From Brevundimonas intermedia (GTDB lineage: Bacteria > Pseudomonadota > Alphaproteobacteria > Caulobacterales > Caulobacteraceae), in NCBI RefSeq assembly GCF_027922165.1, contig NZ_BSFD01000004.1:166564-230563 (forward strand): 64,000 bases of DNA. Direction: 5' to 3'. Each line of letters opens with the position of its first letter. Within the stretch, counting starts at the first letter, position 1. Positions 37,480 to 46,394 of this stretch are shown here, piece after piece. The translations under genes and the position numbers were made by a program. Below the pieces are notes generated by a model, which was given only the letters and a program-made list of their open reading frames with translations, was not told the origin of the DNA and ran no database searches.

Positions 37480-38154
37480 ATGCGCGCCAAGATTATCGTC
37501 GCCAGCGTCTCCATCGCCGCCCTGCTTGGAGCCGCCGCCTGCACCACGACCGATCCCTATCGCTCAACCCCGACCCGCAACAACACCGGCACGGGCGCGA
37601 TCGCCGGCGCACTGGGCGGAGCCCTGCTGGGTTATCTGACCAATACGTCGAACGGCGAGCAGGGTCGCAAGAACGCCCTCATCGGCGCCGGCATCGGCGC
37701 GCTCGGCGGCGCGGCCGTGGGCCAGTATATGGACCGTCAGCAGCGCGCCATGGAGGCCGAACTGTCGGGCAGCGGCGTCGGCGTCGCGCGCCAGGGCGAC
37801 AATCTCATCCTGCGCATGCCATCGGACGTGACCTTCGCCACCAACCAGTCGTCGATCGATCCGCGCTTCCTGCCGGTGCTCGACGACGTCGCGCGCGTGC
37901 TGGAGGAATATGATCGTTCGACCATCGATATCATCGGCCATACCGATTCCTCGGGCGGCGACGCGATCAACCAGCCGCTTTCGGAACGCCGCGCCGCCAG
38001 CGTCGCGTCTGAGTTGGTGCGACGCGGTGTGATCGCTGAGCGTCTTTATGTTGCGGGCGTCAGCTCCAGCCAGCCGGTGGCGTCCAATGCGACTGCCGAA
38101 GGCAAGGCTCAGAACCGTCGCGTCGAGATCCTGATCCGGCCGTTCACGGGCTGA
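37480..38154 (+). CDS. OmpA-family lipoprotein with glycine zipper (YiaD type)
   Basis: A lipobox signal peptide (VASVSIAALLGAAAC) is followed by a glycine-zipper region (GAIAGALGGALLGYL, then ALIGAGIGALGGAAVG). A C-terminal OmpA domain with DIIGHTDSSGG and LSERRAASVASEL binds peptidoglycan. The protein has 224 residues. GGAAGGAA lies seven bases before ATG 37480; the frame extends upstream to 37246 without support. It should tether the outer membrane to the wall. A strong terminator follows. Confidence 0.92.
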   Translation: MRAKIIVASVSIAALLGAAACTTTDPYRSTPTRNNTGTGAIAGALGGALLGYLTNTSNGEQGRKNALIGAGIGALGGAAVGQYMDRQQRAMEAELSGSGVGVARQGDNLILRMPSDVTFATNQSSIDPRFLPVLDDVARVLEEYDRSTIDIIGHTDSSGGDAINQPLSERRAASVASELVRRGVIAERLYVAGVSSSQPVASNATAEGKAQNRRVEILIRPFTG

Positions 38155-38179
38155 TCTGACCTGTCGCAACGTTCAAGGA

Positions 38180-38207
38180 GGGCGGCGTCATGGACGCCGC
38201 CCTTTTT
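38180..38207 (+). terminator. Terminator after the OmpA-like lipoprotein gene
   Basis: GGGCGGCGTC-ATG-GACGCCGCCC is a perfect ten-pair stem followed by TTTTT, 25 bases after the stop codon. Confidence 0.93.
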
Positions 38208-38286
38208 CATGGGGCGCACCGAACCGTGATTTGCACCGGGTCGCGCCGTATGATTCCCCGGAGGGCGTGGCGGTGGGAGAAGTCTG

Positions 38287-38457
38287 GTGGCGCCTGACGG
38301 TCCAGGGTTTGGGCAGGGTCTGAAGCTTGCGGGGATTGCGCTGGTCAGCGCCATCCTTACGGCCACGCTCGTCGTCCTTGTCGGGGAAGCGTTTCTTCAA
38401 CCGTCTCAGCCGACAACACTCGATCCGCAGATCCAGCTGACATCCTCGGCAGACTGA
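38287..38457 (+). CDS. Possible 56-residue single-helix membrane protein
   Basis: GTG 38287 preceded by GGGAGA at six to seven bases opens a 56-residue frame. The product has a Gly-rich start, one clear membrane helix (LAGIALVSAILTATLVVLVG) and a polar tail (FLQPSQPTTLDPQIQL). It lies between two terminators, so it would be its own transcript. No family is recognised. Ribosome-binding site and helix support it, but its shortness keeps confidence moderate. Confidence 0.5.
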   Translation: MAPDGPGFGQGLKLAGIALVSAILTATLVVLVGEAFLQPSQPTTLDPQIQLTSSAD

Positions 38458-38503
38458 TGCCCGAAGGGGCAGTCGTCGGCGCACACACACAACAACAGCC
38501 AAA

Positions 38504-38534
38504 GAAAAACGCCGCTTCCGGGCGGAAGCGGCGT
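38504..38534 (-). terminator. Terminator of the ompA-like gene
   Basis: Read on the minus strand, ACGCCGCTTCCG-CC-CGGAAGCGGCGT is a twelve-pair stem followed by TTTTCTTT. It starts 65 bases after the stop of the porin gene. Confidence 0.92.
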
Positions 38535-38599
38535 TCAATCTTACGACAATCTTCTGACCTGGGGTCGGCCCGGGATCCGAGCCGACCCTTTGAGCGGTC

Positions 38600-39766
38600 T
38601 TAGAAGTTGATGTCGATGGTGGCGCGACGGTTCAGCGGCTCACGCACGCCGTCAGCCGTGGGCTTGGCCAGGGCGGTTTCGCCCTTGCCGTCCAGGGCGA
38701 TGACGCCGCCGTTGACGCCTTGAGCGACCAGGGCGTCCGCGACGGTGCGCGAACGACGGTTCGACAGGCCGAGGTTATAGGCGGCCGAGCCCGAGGTGTC
38801 GGTGTAGCCGACGATGACGACGCGGGTTGCGGCGCCGGTCTTGGCGTAGCTGGCGGCCTGGCTGACGACCGAGCGGGCTTCAGCGGTCAGGTCCGAACGA
38901 TCCCAGTCGAAGTAGACCACGAACTGACGCGCGGTCGGCTTCTGAGCGACCGGCGGGGGCGGCGGCGGGGGCGGAGGAGGCGGCGGGGGCGGAGGCGGCG
39001 GGGGCGGGGGCGGCGGAGGAGGCGTCTCTTCCGCACCGAAGCTGTAGCGCAGGCCCAGGGTCACGGTGTGCGACTGGTCGTAGTCGCCGTCCCATTCGCC
39101 GAACGACGTGGCGCCAGCGCCGGTGCCGACCGTCGTCGAAGCGAACGTCGTGTCGCCCGTCAGATAGCGGTAGGTCAGGTCGATGTTGGCGCGGTCGCTG
39201 ATGGCCCAGGCCAGACCGGCGATCGCCTGAGCGGCGAATTCGGTCGACGTGTCGTCAACGTTGAAGGCGGCTCCGCGATTGGCGCGAAGGTTGCCGATCG
39301 TGTTGGTGTCGACGCGGTTCACGCCGGCGCCGAGGCCGACGAAGGGACGCACGCCCCAGGCTTCATAGCCGAAGTCATAGATGACGTTCGCCATCAGCGT
39401 CACCGATTCGATGTCGCCTTCCGGGGAGAAGCAGCCGCCGTTCGAAGGCGTCAGATTGCAGAGACCCTGGGTCCCCGACACGGCGCGAACCTTGCCGATG
39501 TCGCCCGAGCGGTAGCCGCCTTCCAGTTCAACGCGCCAGCTGGGGTTGAAGCGATAGCCGAGACGGGCGAAGGCCGCCCAGCCGTCGTTGACTTCATAGT
39601 TCCAGTTTGCGCCAGTGGTCGACGACTCGGCATTGATGTCGTCGATGATGTGGTAGCCGGCGTCAACCGCGCCGTACCAGCCGTTCGGCTCGGCCGACGC
39701 AGCGCCAGCGGACAGGGCCAAAGCGGCCGCTGCGCTGGAGGCCAGCACGAAAGTCTTCATACGCAT
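38600..39766 (-). CDS. OmpA-like outer-membrane protein with long polyproline linker
   Basis: The signal peptide (VLASSAAAALALSAGAASA) precedes an eight-strand-type barrel (NGWYGAVDAGYHI through VTLGLRYSFG, about residues 26-245). A run of 24 prolines follows, then a peptidoglycan-binding OmpA domain (VVYFDWDRSDLTAEARSVV, VGYTDTSGS, LSNRRSRTVADAL). Length is 388 residues. GAGGG lies about nine bases before ATG 39766, and ATG 39760 is a close alternative. It is probably an abundant envelope protein. The proline run is encoded by repeated CCN codons and may vary in length. Confidence 0.93.
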   Translation of the reverse strand: MRMKTFVLASSAAAALALSAGAASAEPNGWYGAVDAGYHIIDDINAESSTTGANWNYEVNDGWAAFARLGYRFNPSWRVELEGGYRSGDIGKVRAVSGTQGLCNLTPSNGGCFSPEGDIESVTLMANVIYDFGYEAWGVRPFVGLGAGVNRVDTNTIGNLRANRGAAFNVDDTSTEFAAQAIAGLAWAISDRANIDLTYRYLTGDTTFASTTVGTGAGATSFGEWDGDYDQSHTVTLGLRYSFGAEETPPPPPPPPPPPPPPPPPPPPPPPPVAQKPTARQFVVYFDWDRSDLTAEARSVVSQAASYAKTGAATRVVIVGYTDTSGSAAYNLGLSNRRSRTVADALVAQGVNGGVIALDGKGETALAKPTADGVREPLNRRATIDINF

Positions 39767-40012
39767 AGGGGGTAGCCCTCCGCCTGTTTTGATCTAGGGC
39801 GGGTCTACCGCCTCCGCGGGTCTTATCAGCGTTGCCGTGGAACGTCGAGGCGAAAACGAGGCGGCCAAGAGGGCGGCGCCAACCACCGTGCTATTGATGC
39901 TACAGGTTAAATTGGCGATCCATGGCCAAGTCGGCCGATTTTAGACCGTTTTCGGAGCACTTGCATTCACCCTAGGAAAGGGGTGTGGTCAGCGCAGCCC
40001 TCGCGCTCGCGC
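39767..40012. other. Leader and promoter gap of the ompA-like gene
   Basis: About 246 bases between the MaoC-like gene and the OmpA-like gene, both on the minus strand. A more AT-rich patch at 39900-39970 probably contains the ompA promoter, leaving a leader of more than 100 bases. No clear boxes were resolved. Confidence 0.35.
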
Positions 40013-40468
40013 CTAGCCGCCGACGATTTGCATACCCAACCATTCCGCGATCAGCGCCGGCTTGTCCGCCCCTTCGATTTCCACCGTCAGTTCGTGCTTC
40101 AGAAGCCAGCGCCCGCCCCCCTTGTCTTCGGCCGATATCAGGCGAAACCGACCGCGTACGCGTGACCCGGCCGGGACAGGCGCCAGGAACCGCAGCTTGT
40201 CGAACCCGTAGTTGATTCCCATCGTCAGGCCGTCCAGAGGCGCGACGGCGTCGTAACTCATCGCCGAGGCCAGGCTGAGGGTCAGAAATCCGTGTGCGAT
40301 GGTCCCGCCAAAGGGCGTGGTCTTGGCCGCTTCCGGATCGACATGGATAAACTGTCGGTCCTCGGTGCAGTCGGCAAAGGCGTCGATCCGCGTCTGGCTG
40401 ACCTCGAACCATCGCGAGACGCCGATCTCCTGCCCGATCAGGCCCTGGAGTTCCTGCGGCTTCGTCAT
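40013..40468 (-). CDS. MaoC-like hot-dog dehydratase
   Basis: The 151-residue protein carries the hydratase-2 motif as TRIDAFADCTEDRQFIHVDPEAA, with FGGTIAHGFLTLSL, placing it with (R)-specific enoyl-CoA hydratases and related MaoC proteins. AGGGAGGAATGGA before ATG 40468 is a strong ribosome-binding site. The upstream threonine dehydratase gene ends 55 bases away on the same strand, so an operon is possible. Substrate could be a short-chain enoyl-CoA. The Asp and His of the catalytic pair are present. Confidence 0.9.
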   Translation of the reverse strand: MTKPQELQGLIGQEIGVSRWFEVSQTRIDAFADCTEDRQFIHVDPEAAKTTPFGGTIAHGFLTLSLASAMSYDAVAPLDGLTMGINYGFDKLRFLAPVPAGSRVRGRFRLISAEDKGGGRWLLKHELTVEIEGADKPALIAEWLGMQIVGG

Positions 40469-40523
40469 TCCATTCCTCCCTTTTCCGCGAAGCCTGACCC
40501 AGGCGCCGGGGGAAGGAAAGGGG

Positions 40524-41504
40524 TCACGCGCCGAAACGGCCCTCGATGATCTCGGCATACAGGCCGGGATCCACATTGCCGCCGGACAGGATCAGCCCCG
40601 TCGTCAGGCCCGCGCCCGAGACCTTTCCGGTGAGCAGGGCCGCCAGCGACACCGCCCCGCCCGGTTCCACCACCAGCTTCAGATGGCGGAAGGCGAACCG
40701 CACCGCCTCGGCGACCTCGGCGTCGGACACGGTCACGGCGCCGGCCAGGCGGCGGTTGATCGGCCAGGTCAGGACGCCGGGCATGGGGCTCATCAGGGCG
40801 TCGCAGATCGACGGCGGCCCGGCCGGATGCCCGACCCGTTCCCCGGCCGCCAGCGACCGGGCCGTGTCGTCATAGGCCTCGGGCTCGACCACCAGGACGC
40901 GGGTCTGTGGGCTGCGCTCGGCCATGACCAGATTGATCCCGGCCATCAGCCCTCCGCCCGAGGCGCCGCACAGCAGCTGGTCCATCGGCGCATCGGCCTG
41001 GTCCAGCATCTCCAGCGCCGTCGTGCCCTGGCCCTCGATGATGAAGGGGTCGTCGAACGGCGGGACGAGGACGCAGCCCCGCTCGGCGGCGATGGCGGCG
41101 CCGATCGCTTCGCGGCTCTCGGTCCAGCGGTCATAGAGCCGCACCTCGCCGCCGAAGCCGATCACCCCCTCGATCTTCACCTGGGGCGAGTCCGACGGCA
41201 TGACGATGATCGCCGGCGTCCCCACCAGGGCCGCCGCCGCCGCCACGCCCTGGGCATGATTGCCGGACGAGAAGGCCACCACGCCGCGCGCCTTCTCCTC
41301 GGCGCTCAGCCGGCTGATCCGGTTATAGGCGCCGCGAAACTTGAAGGCCCCGGCCCTTTGCAGGTTTTCCGCCTTCATCAGAACCCGGCCGCCGACCACG
41401 GCGTTCAGGGCGGGGCTCTCGATCAGGGGCGTGCGGACGGCGACGCCGTCGATCTGGCGGGCGGCGTCGAGAACGCCTTCATAGCTGGGCAGGTGCGTCG
41501 TCAT
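40524..41504 (-). CDS. Threonine/serine dehydratase family PLP enzyme
   Basis: This fold-type II PLP enzyme of 326 residues has the cofactor lysine in AGAFKFRGAYN, SSGNHAQGVA for phosphate binding and a glycine loop GASGGGLMAG. It lacks the C-terminal ACT regulatory domain, so it is the short catabolic or serine-racemase-like type rather than biosynthetic IlvA. The predicted reaction is threonine to 2-oxobutyrate plus ammonia, which would feed propionyl-CoA. It is divergent from glpK, 57 bases away. Confidence 0.9.
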   Translation of the reverse strand: MTTHLPSYEGVLDAARQIDGVAVRTPLIESPALNAVVGGRVLMKAENLQRAGAFKFRGAYNRISRLSAEEKARGVVAFSSGNHAQGVAAAAALVGTPAIIVMPSDSPQVKIEGVIGFGGEVRLYDRWTESREAIGAAIAAERGCVLVPPFDDPFIIEGQGTTALEMLDQADAPMDQLLCGASGGGLMAGINLVMAERSPQTRVLVVEPEAYDDTARSLAAGERVGHPAGPPSICDALMSPMPGVLTWPINRRLAGAVTVSDAEVAEAVRFAFRHLKLVVEPGGAVSLAALLTGKVSGAGLTTGLILSGGNVDPGLYAEIIEGRFGA

Positions 41505-41561
41505 ATGCTCCCTTTAGCCCGAGCCGCAGGCGTCGCCCAAGGCGGTGCAGGAGAGAAATTC

Positions 41562-43058
41562 ATGAGCCTGATCCTCGCCATCGACCAGGGCACGACCTCG
41601 ACCCGGGCCATCGCCTTCGAGGTCCGGGACAAGGATCTTCGTCCGGTCGCCGTCAGCCAGATCGAGTTGGCCCAGCATTTCCCCCGATCCGGCTGGGTCG
41701 AGCATGACGCGGCCGAGATCTGGTCCGCGACCCTGCAGATCTGCCGCGAAGTGGTGCGCCAGGCGGGCGGCGTCGATCGTTTCGCCGCCATAGGCCTCAC
41801 CAACCAGCGCGAGACGGCGGTGATCTGGGACGCCGCGACCGGCGAACCCCTTCACCGCGCCATCGTCTGGCAGGACCGCCGCACCGCCGACGTCACCGCC
41901 CGCCTGACCGCCGAGGGGCATGAACCGACGGTCCAGGCCGCCACCGGCCTGATCCTCGATCCCTATTTTTCGGCGACCAAATTCGCCTGGCTGCTGGACG
42001 CCGCGCCCGGCTCGCGCGAGCGCGCGGCGCGGGGCGAGGTGAAACTGGGCACGATCGACGCCTGGCTGATCTGGAAACTGACCGGCGGCCGCGTTCACGC
42101 CACCGACGCCACCAATGCGTCGCGTACCGCCCTGATGGATCTGAAGACGGTCGAGTGGCGCGACGACCTGTGCGCCCTGTTCGACGTGCCGCGCGCGGCG
42201 CTTCCCGCCATCGTCCCCTGCGCCGGCCTGATCGGCCAGACCGATCCGGCGCTGTTCGGCCGCCCCCTGCCCATCGCCGGATCGGCGGGCGACCAGCAGG
42301 CGGCCCTGGTCGGCCACGGCGCCCTGCAGCCCGGCGACGCCAAGATCACCTACGGCACCGGCGCCTTTCTGGTGGCCAATGTCGGGGAGACGCCGGTCGC
42401 CTCGACGCGCCGTCTGCTCGGCACGCTCGGCTACCGGGCCGACGGCCGCACCGCCTACGCGCTGGAGGGGTCGATCTTCTCGGCCGGCTCCGCGATCCAG
42501 TGGCTGAGGGACGGGGTCAAGCTGATCTCCGAATCCCGCCAGTCCGAAGCCCTGGCCCAGAGCCTGGCCGACAACGGCGGGGTCTATATGGTGCCCGGCT
42601 TCACGGGTCTGGGCGCGCCTTGGTGGGAGCCGGAGGCGCGCGGGACCGTGGTGGGGCTGACGCGGGATTCGGGCCCGGCCCATTTCGTCCGCGCCGCGCT
42701 CGAGGCCCTGGCCTATCAGACCCGCGATCTGCTGGACGCCCTGGCCCAGGACGGCGCCCCGCCGCTGAAGACGCTGAAGGTCGACGGCGGCGTCACCGCA
42801 AACAGTTTCGCCATGCAGTTCGTCGCCGACATCTGCGAGGTTGAGGTCGAACGTCCCGCCTTCCAGGAGATGACGGCCCTGGGAGCGGCGCGCCTGGCCG
42901 CCCTGGGCGTCGGCCTGCTGTCCGATCTGGAGGCCCGTCCCGCAGAGGCCCCGGCCTGCTGGAAACCCCGAATGAAGCCGCAGGAGCGCGAGCGTCTTCT
43001 TTCCGGCTGGCGCCGCGCCGTCAAGGCCGCCATCATCGCCGCGCCGGACCGCGCCTAA
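41562..43058 (+). CDS. glpK: Glycerol kinase
   Basis: GlpK phosphorylates glycerol to glycerol-3-phosphate. The 498-residue protein starts MSLILAIDQGTTSTRAIAF and contains GLTNQRETAVIWD, IVWQDRRTAD, GSAGDQQAALVG, TYGTGAFLVANVG and the FGGY signature region TRDSGPAHFVRAALEALAYQ, ending with VDGGVTANSFAMQF. AGGAGAG lies eight bases before ATG 41562. The frame is open far upstream but that part is antisense to the dehydratase. No glpF or glpD is adjacent. Confidence 0.97.
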   Translation: MSLILAIDQGTTSTRAIAFEVRDKDLRPVAVSQIELAQHFPRSGWVEHDAAEIWSATLQICREVVRQAGGVDRFAAIGLTNQRETAVIWDAATGEPLHRAIVWQDRRTADVTARLTAEGHEPTVQAATGLILDPYFSATKFAWLLDAAPGSRERAARGEVKLGTIDAWLIWKLTGGRVHATDATNASRTALMDLKTVEWRDDLCALFDVPRAALPAIVPCAGLIGQTDPALFGRPLPIAGSAGDQQAALVGHGALQPGDAKITYGTGAFLVANVGETPVASTRRLLGTLGYRADGRTAYALEGSIFSAGSAIQWLRDGVKLISESRQSEALAQSLADNGGVYMVPGFTGLGAPWWEPEARGTVVGLTRDSGPAHFVRAALEALAYQTRDLLDALAQDGAPPLKTLKVDGGVTANSFAMQFVADICEVEVERPAFQEMTALGAARLAALGVGLLSDLEARPAEAPACWKPRMKPQERERLLSGWRRAVKAAIIAAPDRA

Positions 43059-43094
43059 GACGCGGGCGGCTCAAAGGAAACGACAGGACTACAC

Positions 43095-44180
43095 ATGACC
43101 GACGCCTCCGACGCGCCTATGCAGGATGCTCAAACGGCTTTTTCCGGCACGCGCGAGGTCGATCCCCGCTACCGGCTGGACGAGGCCGCGCTGGACGCCT
43201 GGATGACCGACCATGTCGGGGGCTACGCCGGCCCGCTGAAGGTGCGCCAGTTCAAGGGCGGCCAGTCCAACCCCACCTATGAGTTGTCCACCCCGACCGC
43301 CGCCTATGTGCTGCGTCGCAAGCCGCCCGGCGTCCTTCTGCCCAGCGCCCACGCCGTGGATCGCGAATTCCAGGTCATCTCCGCCCTGGCCGCCCAGGGC
43401 TTCCCGGTGGCCAAGCCCCATGCGCTGTGCCTGGACGAGGCCGTCATCGGCTCGATCTTCTATGTGATGGACAAGGTCGAGGGCCGCATCCTATGGGACC
43501 TGAAACTGCCCGGCCTGACGCCCGACGAACGCCGAGCCATCTACCATGCCCAGACCGACGCCCTGGCCCGGCTTCACGCCTTCGATCCCGCCGCCATCGG
43601 CTTGGCCGACTATGGCAAGGCCGGCAACTATTTCGCGCGCCAGGTCGGGCGCTGGACGAAACAGTATCGTGCTTCCGAGACCGAACCCGTCCCAGCCATG
43701 GACCGGCTGATCGCCTTCCTGCCGGACAGCCTCCCGCCCGAGGGGCCCAGCCGCATCGTCCACGGCGACTTCCGCCTCGACAATATGATCCTGGCTGAGG
43801 ATCGGGCCGAGGTCCGCGCCGTGCTCGACTGGGAGCTGTCGACCCTGGGCGACCCGATGGCGGACTTCTCCTATCTGCTGATCGCCTGGGCCATTCCCGC
43901 CAGCCTGCGGAACGGACTGGCCGGCGCCGACCTCGAGGCCCTGGGCATTCCCTCGGTCGAGGAGACCGTGGACCGCTACGCCGCCGCCACCGGCATGCGG
44001 CCCGCCGACCTGGACTGGCTCTACGCCTACAACCTGTTCCGACTGGCGGCGATCTGCCAGGGCATCGCCGGCCGCGTCCGCGACGGCACCGCCGCCAGCG
44101 CCCACGCCCGCAGCATGGCCGCCCAGGTCGGGCCGCTCAGCGACGCGGCCTGGGGTTTCGCGAAACGGGCGGGAGTCTAG
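43095..44180 (+). CDS. APH/ACAD10-like phosphotransferase family protein
   Basis: The 361-residue protein has the aminoglycoside-phosphotransferase fold: QFKGGQSNPTYELST (nucleotide loop), VLRRKPPG lysine, the catalytic HGDFRLDNMIL and LDWELSTLGDPMAD. This arrangement is that of the ACAD10/11 N-terminal kinase, which in bacteria commonly acts with acyl-CoA dehydrogenases in 4-hydroxy fatty-acid breakdown. It follows glpK by 36 bases and may share its transcript. True substrate is unknown; drug resistance is unlikely. Confidence 0.9.
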   Translation: MTDASDAPMQDAQTAFSGTREVDPRYRLDEAALDAWMTDHVGGYAGPLKVRQFKGGQSNPTYELSTPTAAYVLRRKPPGVLLPSAHAVDREFQVISALAAQGFPVAKPHALCLDEAVIGSIFYVMDKVEGRILWDLKLPGLTPDERRAIYHAQTDALARLHAFDPAAIGLADYGKAGNYFARQVGRWTKQYRASETEPVPAMDRLIAFLPDSLPPEGPSRIVHGDFRLDNMILAEDRAEVRAVLDWELSTLGDPMADFSYLLIAWAIPASLRNGLAGADLEALGIPSVEETVDRYAAATGMRPADLDWLYAYNLFRLAAICQGIAGRVRDGTAASAHARSMAAQVGPLSDAAWGFAKRAGV

Positions 44181-44662
44181 GTCGGATACAGCGGGTTCGA
44201 GGCGTCCCTCTGGCCTTCCAGACTGTGTTTAAGGGCGTGCATCTCGTCATGCCCGATCTTGATCGCCGCATAGGCGCGACGGACGGTCTCGCGTGTGGTG
44301 GCGGAGATGCTCGTGTCCTCCAGCGCCTTTTCGAACTTGTCGGCGATGAAGCCTTCCCCGCTGTTGATCGAGCCGACGACGGAATCATCGTTGCGCAGCA
44401 GGGCGTGTTTCACATCCAGAAAGGCGCGATGGGCCTTGGCCAGGATCGATCCGTGCGGCTCGGGGTCGCCGCCCAGGCTACGCACGGCGCCCGATAGGGC
44501 CTCCACCACCTGCCGCCGTTCGGCGCTGCGGTTCTCGAACAGGGTGCGATAGTGCGGGTCCTCGGTCTGTTCGGCCGCCTCGTGATAGCCGTCGGCGCTG
44601 TCCAGCGTGGTTTCGATCAGTCCGTTCAGAACCTTGATGTCATGGGCGTTGGGATTGGTCAT
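44177..44662 (-). CDS. PA2169 family (DUF2383) four-helix-bundle protein
   Basis: This 161-residue protein is all-helical with ferritin-like spacing: LNGLIETTLDSADGYHEAAE, YRTLFENRSAERRQVVEALS and KIGHDEMHALKHSLEG. These are typical of DUF2383 stress proteins. The Glu/His residues could hold a di-metal site, but this is not shown for the family. Its stop overlaps the convergent phosphotransferase gene by four bases. Confidence 0.87.
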   Translation of the reverse strand: MTNPNAHDIKVLNGLIETTLDSADGYHEAAEQTEDPHYRTLFENRSAERRQVVEALSGAVRSLGGDPEPHGSILAKAHRAFLDVKHALLRNDDSVVGSINSGEGFIADKFEKALEDTSISATTRETVRRAYAAIKIGHDEMHALKHSLEGQRDASNPLYPT

Positions 44663-45002
44663 GTCGCTTCTTCCTTCCGCATTGCGGTCGAACGGCGAAA
44701 TGGCCGGACGTGGCGAAGGTTGCCGTATGCGGCGATCCGACGATCAAAACGGCGTCAGAACCTGCCGGCTTCAACCTTGCTCCACACCTAATTCCAGAGA
44801 ATAAGCCGCCTGTTTTCAAGGCGTCGACGCGGATTCGCCGCCCTCTTCTAAGCAAGATCCGGCCAGCGCGCATACTGGGCGGATGAACGCTCAGCCCCGC
44901 CCCGTCGCTTGCCCACCCGTCTCTTGCAAACAATGGACGAAAATAGACTCAAAAAAATTGCAGTGGATTCCGTCTATTTCGCCTCCGGGCCTTGGCGCCG
45001 GG
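44663..45002. other. Non-coding gap upstream of the DUF2383 gene
   Basis: 340 bases between two minus-strand genes. Possible frames here are short and lack ribosome-binding sites. A fairly AT-rich stretch (44790-44810, 44930-44965) is seen, but no repeat, RNA gene or clear promoter. Confidence 0.35.
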
Positions 45003-45800
45003 TCAGAGGCTCGTGCGCAGCGACCACAGCTCGGGGAAGCAGCGCTTGGTCAGGGTCGAGGCCAGATAGGCCGCCCCCTCGGTGCCGCCGGTGCCGCGCC
45101 GCCGGCCGATGATCCGCTCGACCGTGACCACGTGCTTGTGGCGCCAGGTCAGCAAGGCGTCGTCCAGATCGACCAGTTTCTCGGCCAGCTGATACAGGGG
45201 CCACCAGCGTTCGGTGTCGCGATAGACCTCCAGCCAGGCCGCCTCCACGGCTTGCGACGGCTCGTAGGGCTGGGTCACGTCGCGGTTCAGCACCTCGGCC
45301 GGCACCGGCAGGCCGGCCTTGGCCATCTGGGCCAGGGCGTCGTCATACAGGCTGGGGGCGGCGATGGCGGCCTGGAGCGCGGCCAGGGCCTCGGGTCGGT
45401 CCGTGTGGAACTTCAGGAAACTGGAATCCTTGAGCCCCAGCATGGCCTCGAACCGGCGGAACTGATCGCTCTGGAACCCCGAGGACGAACCCAGCGAACC
45501 CCGGAACCGCAGATAGTCGGCCGGTGTCATGGTCGACAGAATGTCCCAGCTCTGGGTCATCACCGCCTGGATGCGACTGACGCGGGCCAGGCTCTTGTAG
45601 GCGGGGACCAGGTCGCCGGCGCGCACCAGGGTCTGGGCCAGGGCGACCTCGTGCAGGATCTGTTTGAGCCACAGTTCCTTGGTCTGGTGGATGACGACGA
45701 ACAGCATTTCGTCGTGCTGGTCCGACAGCGGATGCTGGGCGGAAAGCAGGTCGTCCAACGCCAGATAGCCGGCGTAGGTGATGTCGCTGGATTGGGTCAT
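45003..45800 (-). CDS. kynA: Tryptophan 2,3-dioxygenase
   Basis: This haem enzyme opens the indole ring of tryptophan to N-formylkynurenine. The 265-residue protein shows ITYAGYLALDDLL, FVVIHQTKELWLKQ, RFRGSLGSSSGFQSDQFR and the haem-ligand region WRHKHVVTVERIIG, with GTGGTEGAAYL. All are diagnostic. Kynureninase and kynurenine formamidase are not in the window, so the pathway must continue elsewhere. The gene stands alone between two gaps. Confidence 0.96.
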   Translation of the reverse strand: MTQSSDITYAGYLALDDLLSAQHPLSDQHDEMLFVVIHQTKELWLKQILHEVALAQTLVRAGDLVPAYKSLARVSRIQAVMTQSWDILSTMTPADYLRFRGSLGSSSGFQSDQFRRFEAMLGLKDSSFLKFHTDRPEALAALQAAIAAPSLYDDALAQMAKAGLPVPAEVLNRDVTQPYEPSQAVEAAWLEVYRDTERWWPLYQLAEKLVDLDDALLTWRHKHVVTVERIIGRRRGTGGTEGAAYLASTLTKRCFPELWSLRTSL

Positions 45801-45839
45801 GCCCGCCTATCGCCCGGTCGGGCGGGCGGTGCAAGCGGC

Positions 45840-46370
45840 CTACTGGCGGGATTGGCTCGTGGCGTTCGAGGCGATCTGGCGTCCGGTGTCGAAGGCGTCG
45901 CGGGCGCCTTTGTAGATGAAGCCGTAGGTCGGATAGACGGTGGTGCCCAGGTCGTTGATCGGATTGTACCAGACCTTGACCTGCGACCAGTCGTTGGACG
46001 GCGAGACGTCGACGACGGTGACGTTCTCCTCGACCTTGCCGCGGCTGCCGCCCCAGTTGGCGTGGGTGACGCGGACTACGCGGTCGGTCAGGATGTCGGA
46101 GACGACGGCGACATGGCCCCGGCTCATGCGGCCTTCGGGACGGAAGACCAGGACCGATCCGGTCTCGGGCGCCTTGCCTGTGCGGAAGTTCGCGGCGGCC
46201 TGACGCCACCAGGTCCAGGCGTCGCCGAAGATGTTGATGCCCGAGAACATGCGGGCGAAGGTCACGCACTGCCAGTACGGCTCATCGGCCTTTGCGGAAG
46301 AGGGCGCGACGCCCAGCGCAAGAAATCCGAAGGTCGTCGCAACCGCGACGGCTTTGAGCCGTTTAATCAT
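45840..46370 (-). CDS. Secreted CHAP-domain protein (probable peptidoglycan amidase)
   Basis: A signal peptide (KAVAVATTFGFLALGVAPSSAKA) precedes a CHAP domain with the catalytic cysteine in YWQCVTFARMFSG, the histidine in RGHVAVVSDI and the polar THANWGGSRGK. CHAP enzymes cut peptide bonds in the wall. The 176-residue protein has no wall-binding domain. It lies downstream of an acyltransferase gene on the same strand, with a perfect small hairpin between them. Confidence 0.88.
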   Translation of the reverse strand: MIKRLKAVAVATTFGFLALGVAPSSAKADEPYWQCVTFARMFSGINIFGDAWTWWRQAAANFRTGKAPETGSVLVFRPEGRMSRGHVAVVSDILTDRVVRVTHANWGGSRGKVEENVTVVDVSPSNDWSQVKVWYNPINDLGTTVYPTYGFIYKGARDAFDTGRQIASNATSQSRQ

Positions 46371-46394
46371 GCTTGGCCTGTATCCCGACTGCCG

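Noticed and set aside
40299..41561. A long N-terminal extension of the glpK frame.
   Set aside because: It is antisense to the threonine dehydratase gene, and glpK has a strong ribosome-binding site and family start at 41562.
43095..44180. An aminoglycoside resistance gene.
   Set aside because: The APH fold is present, but the motifs match the ACAD10-like kinases of fatty-acid metabolism, and the context is catabolic.
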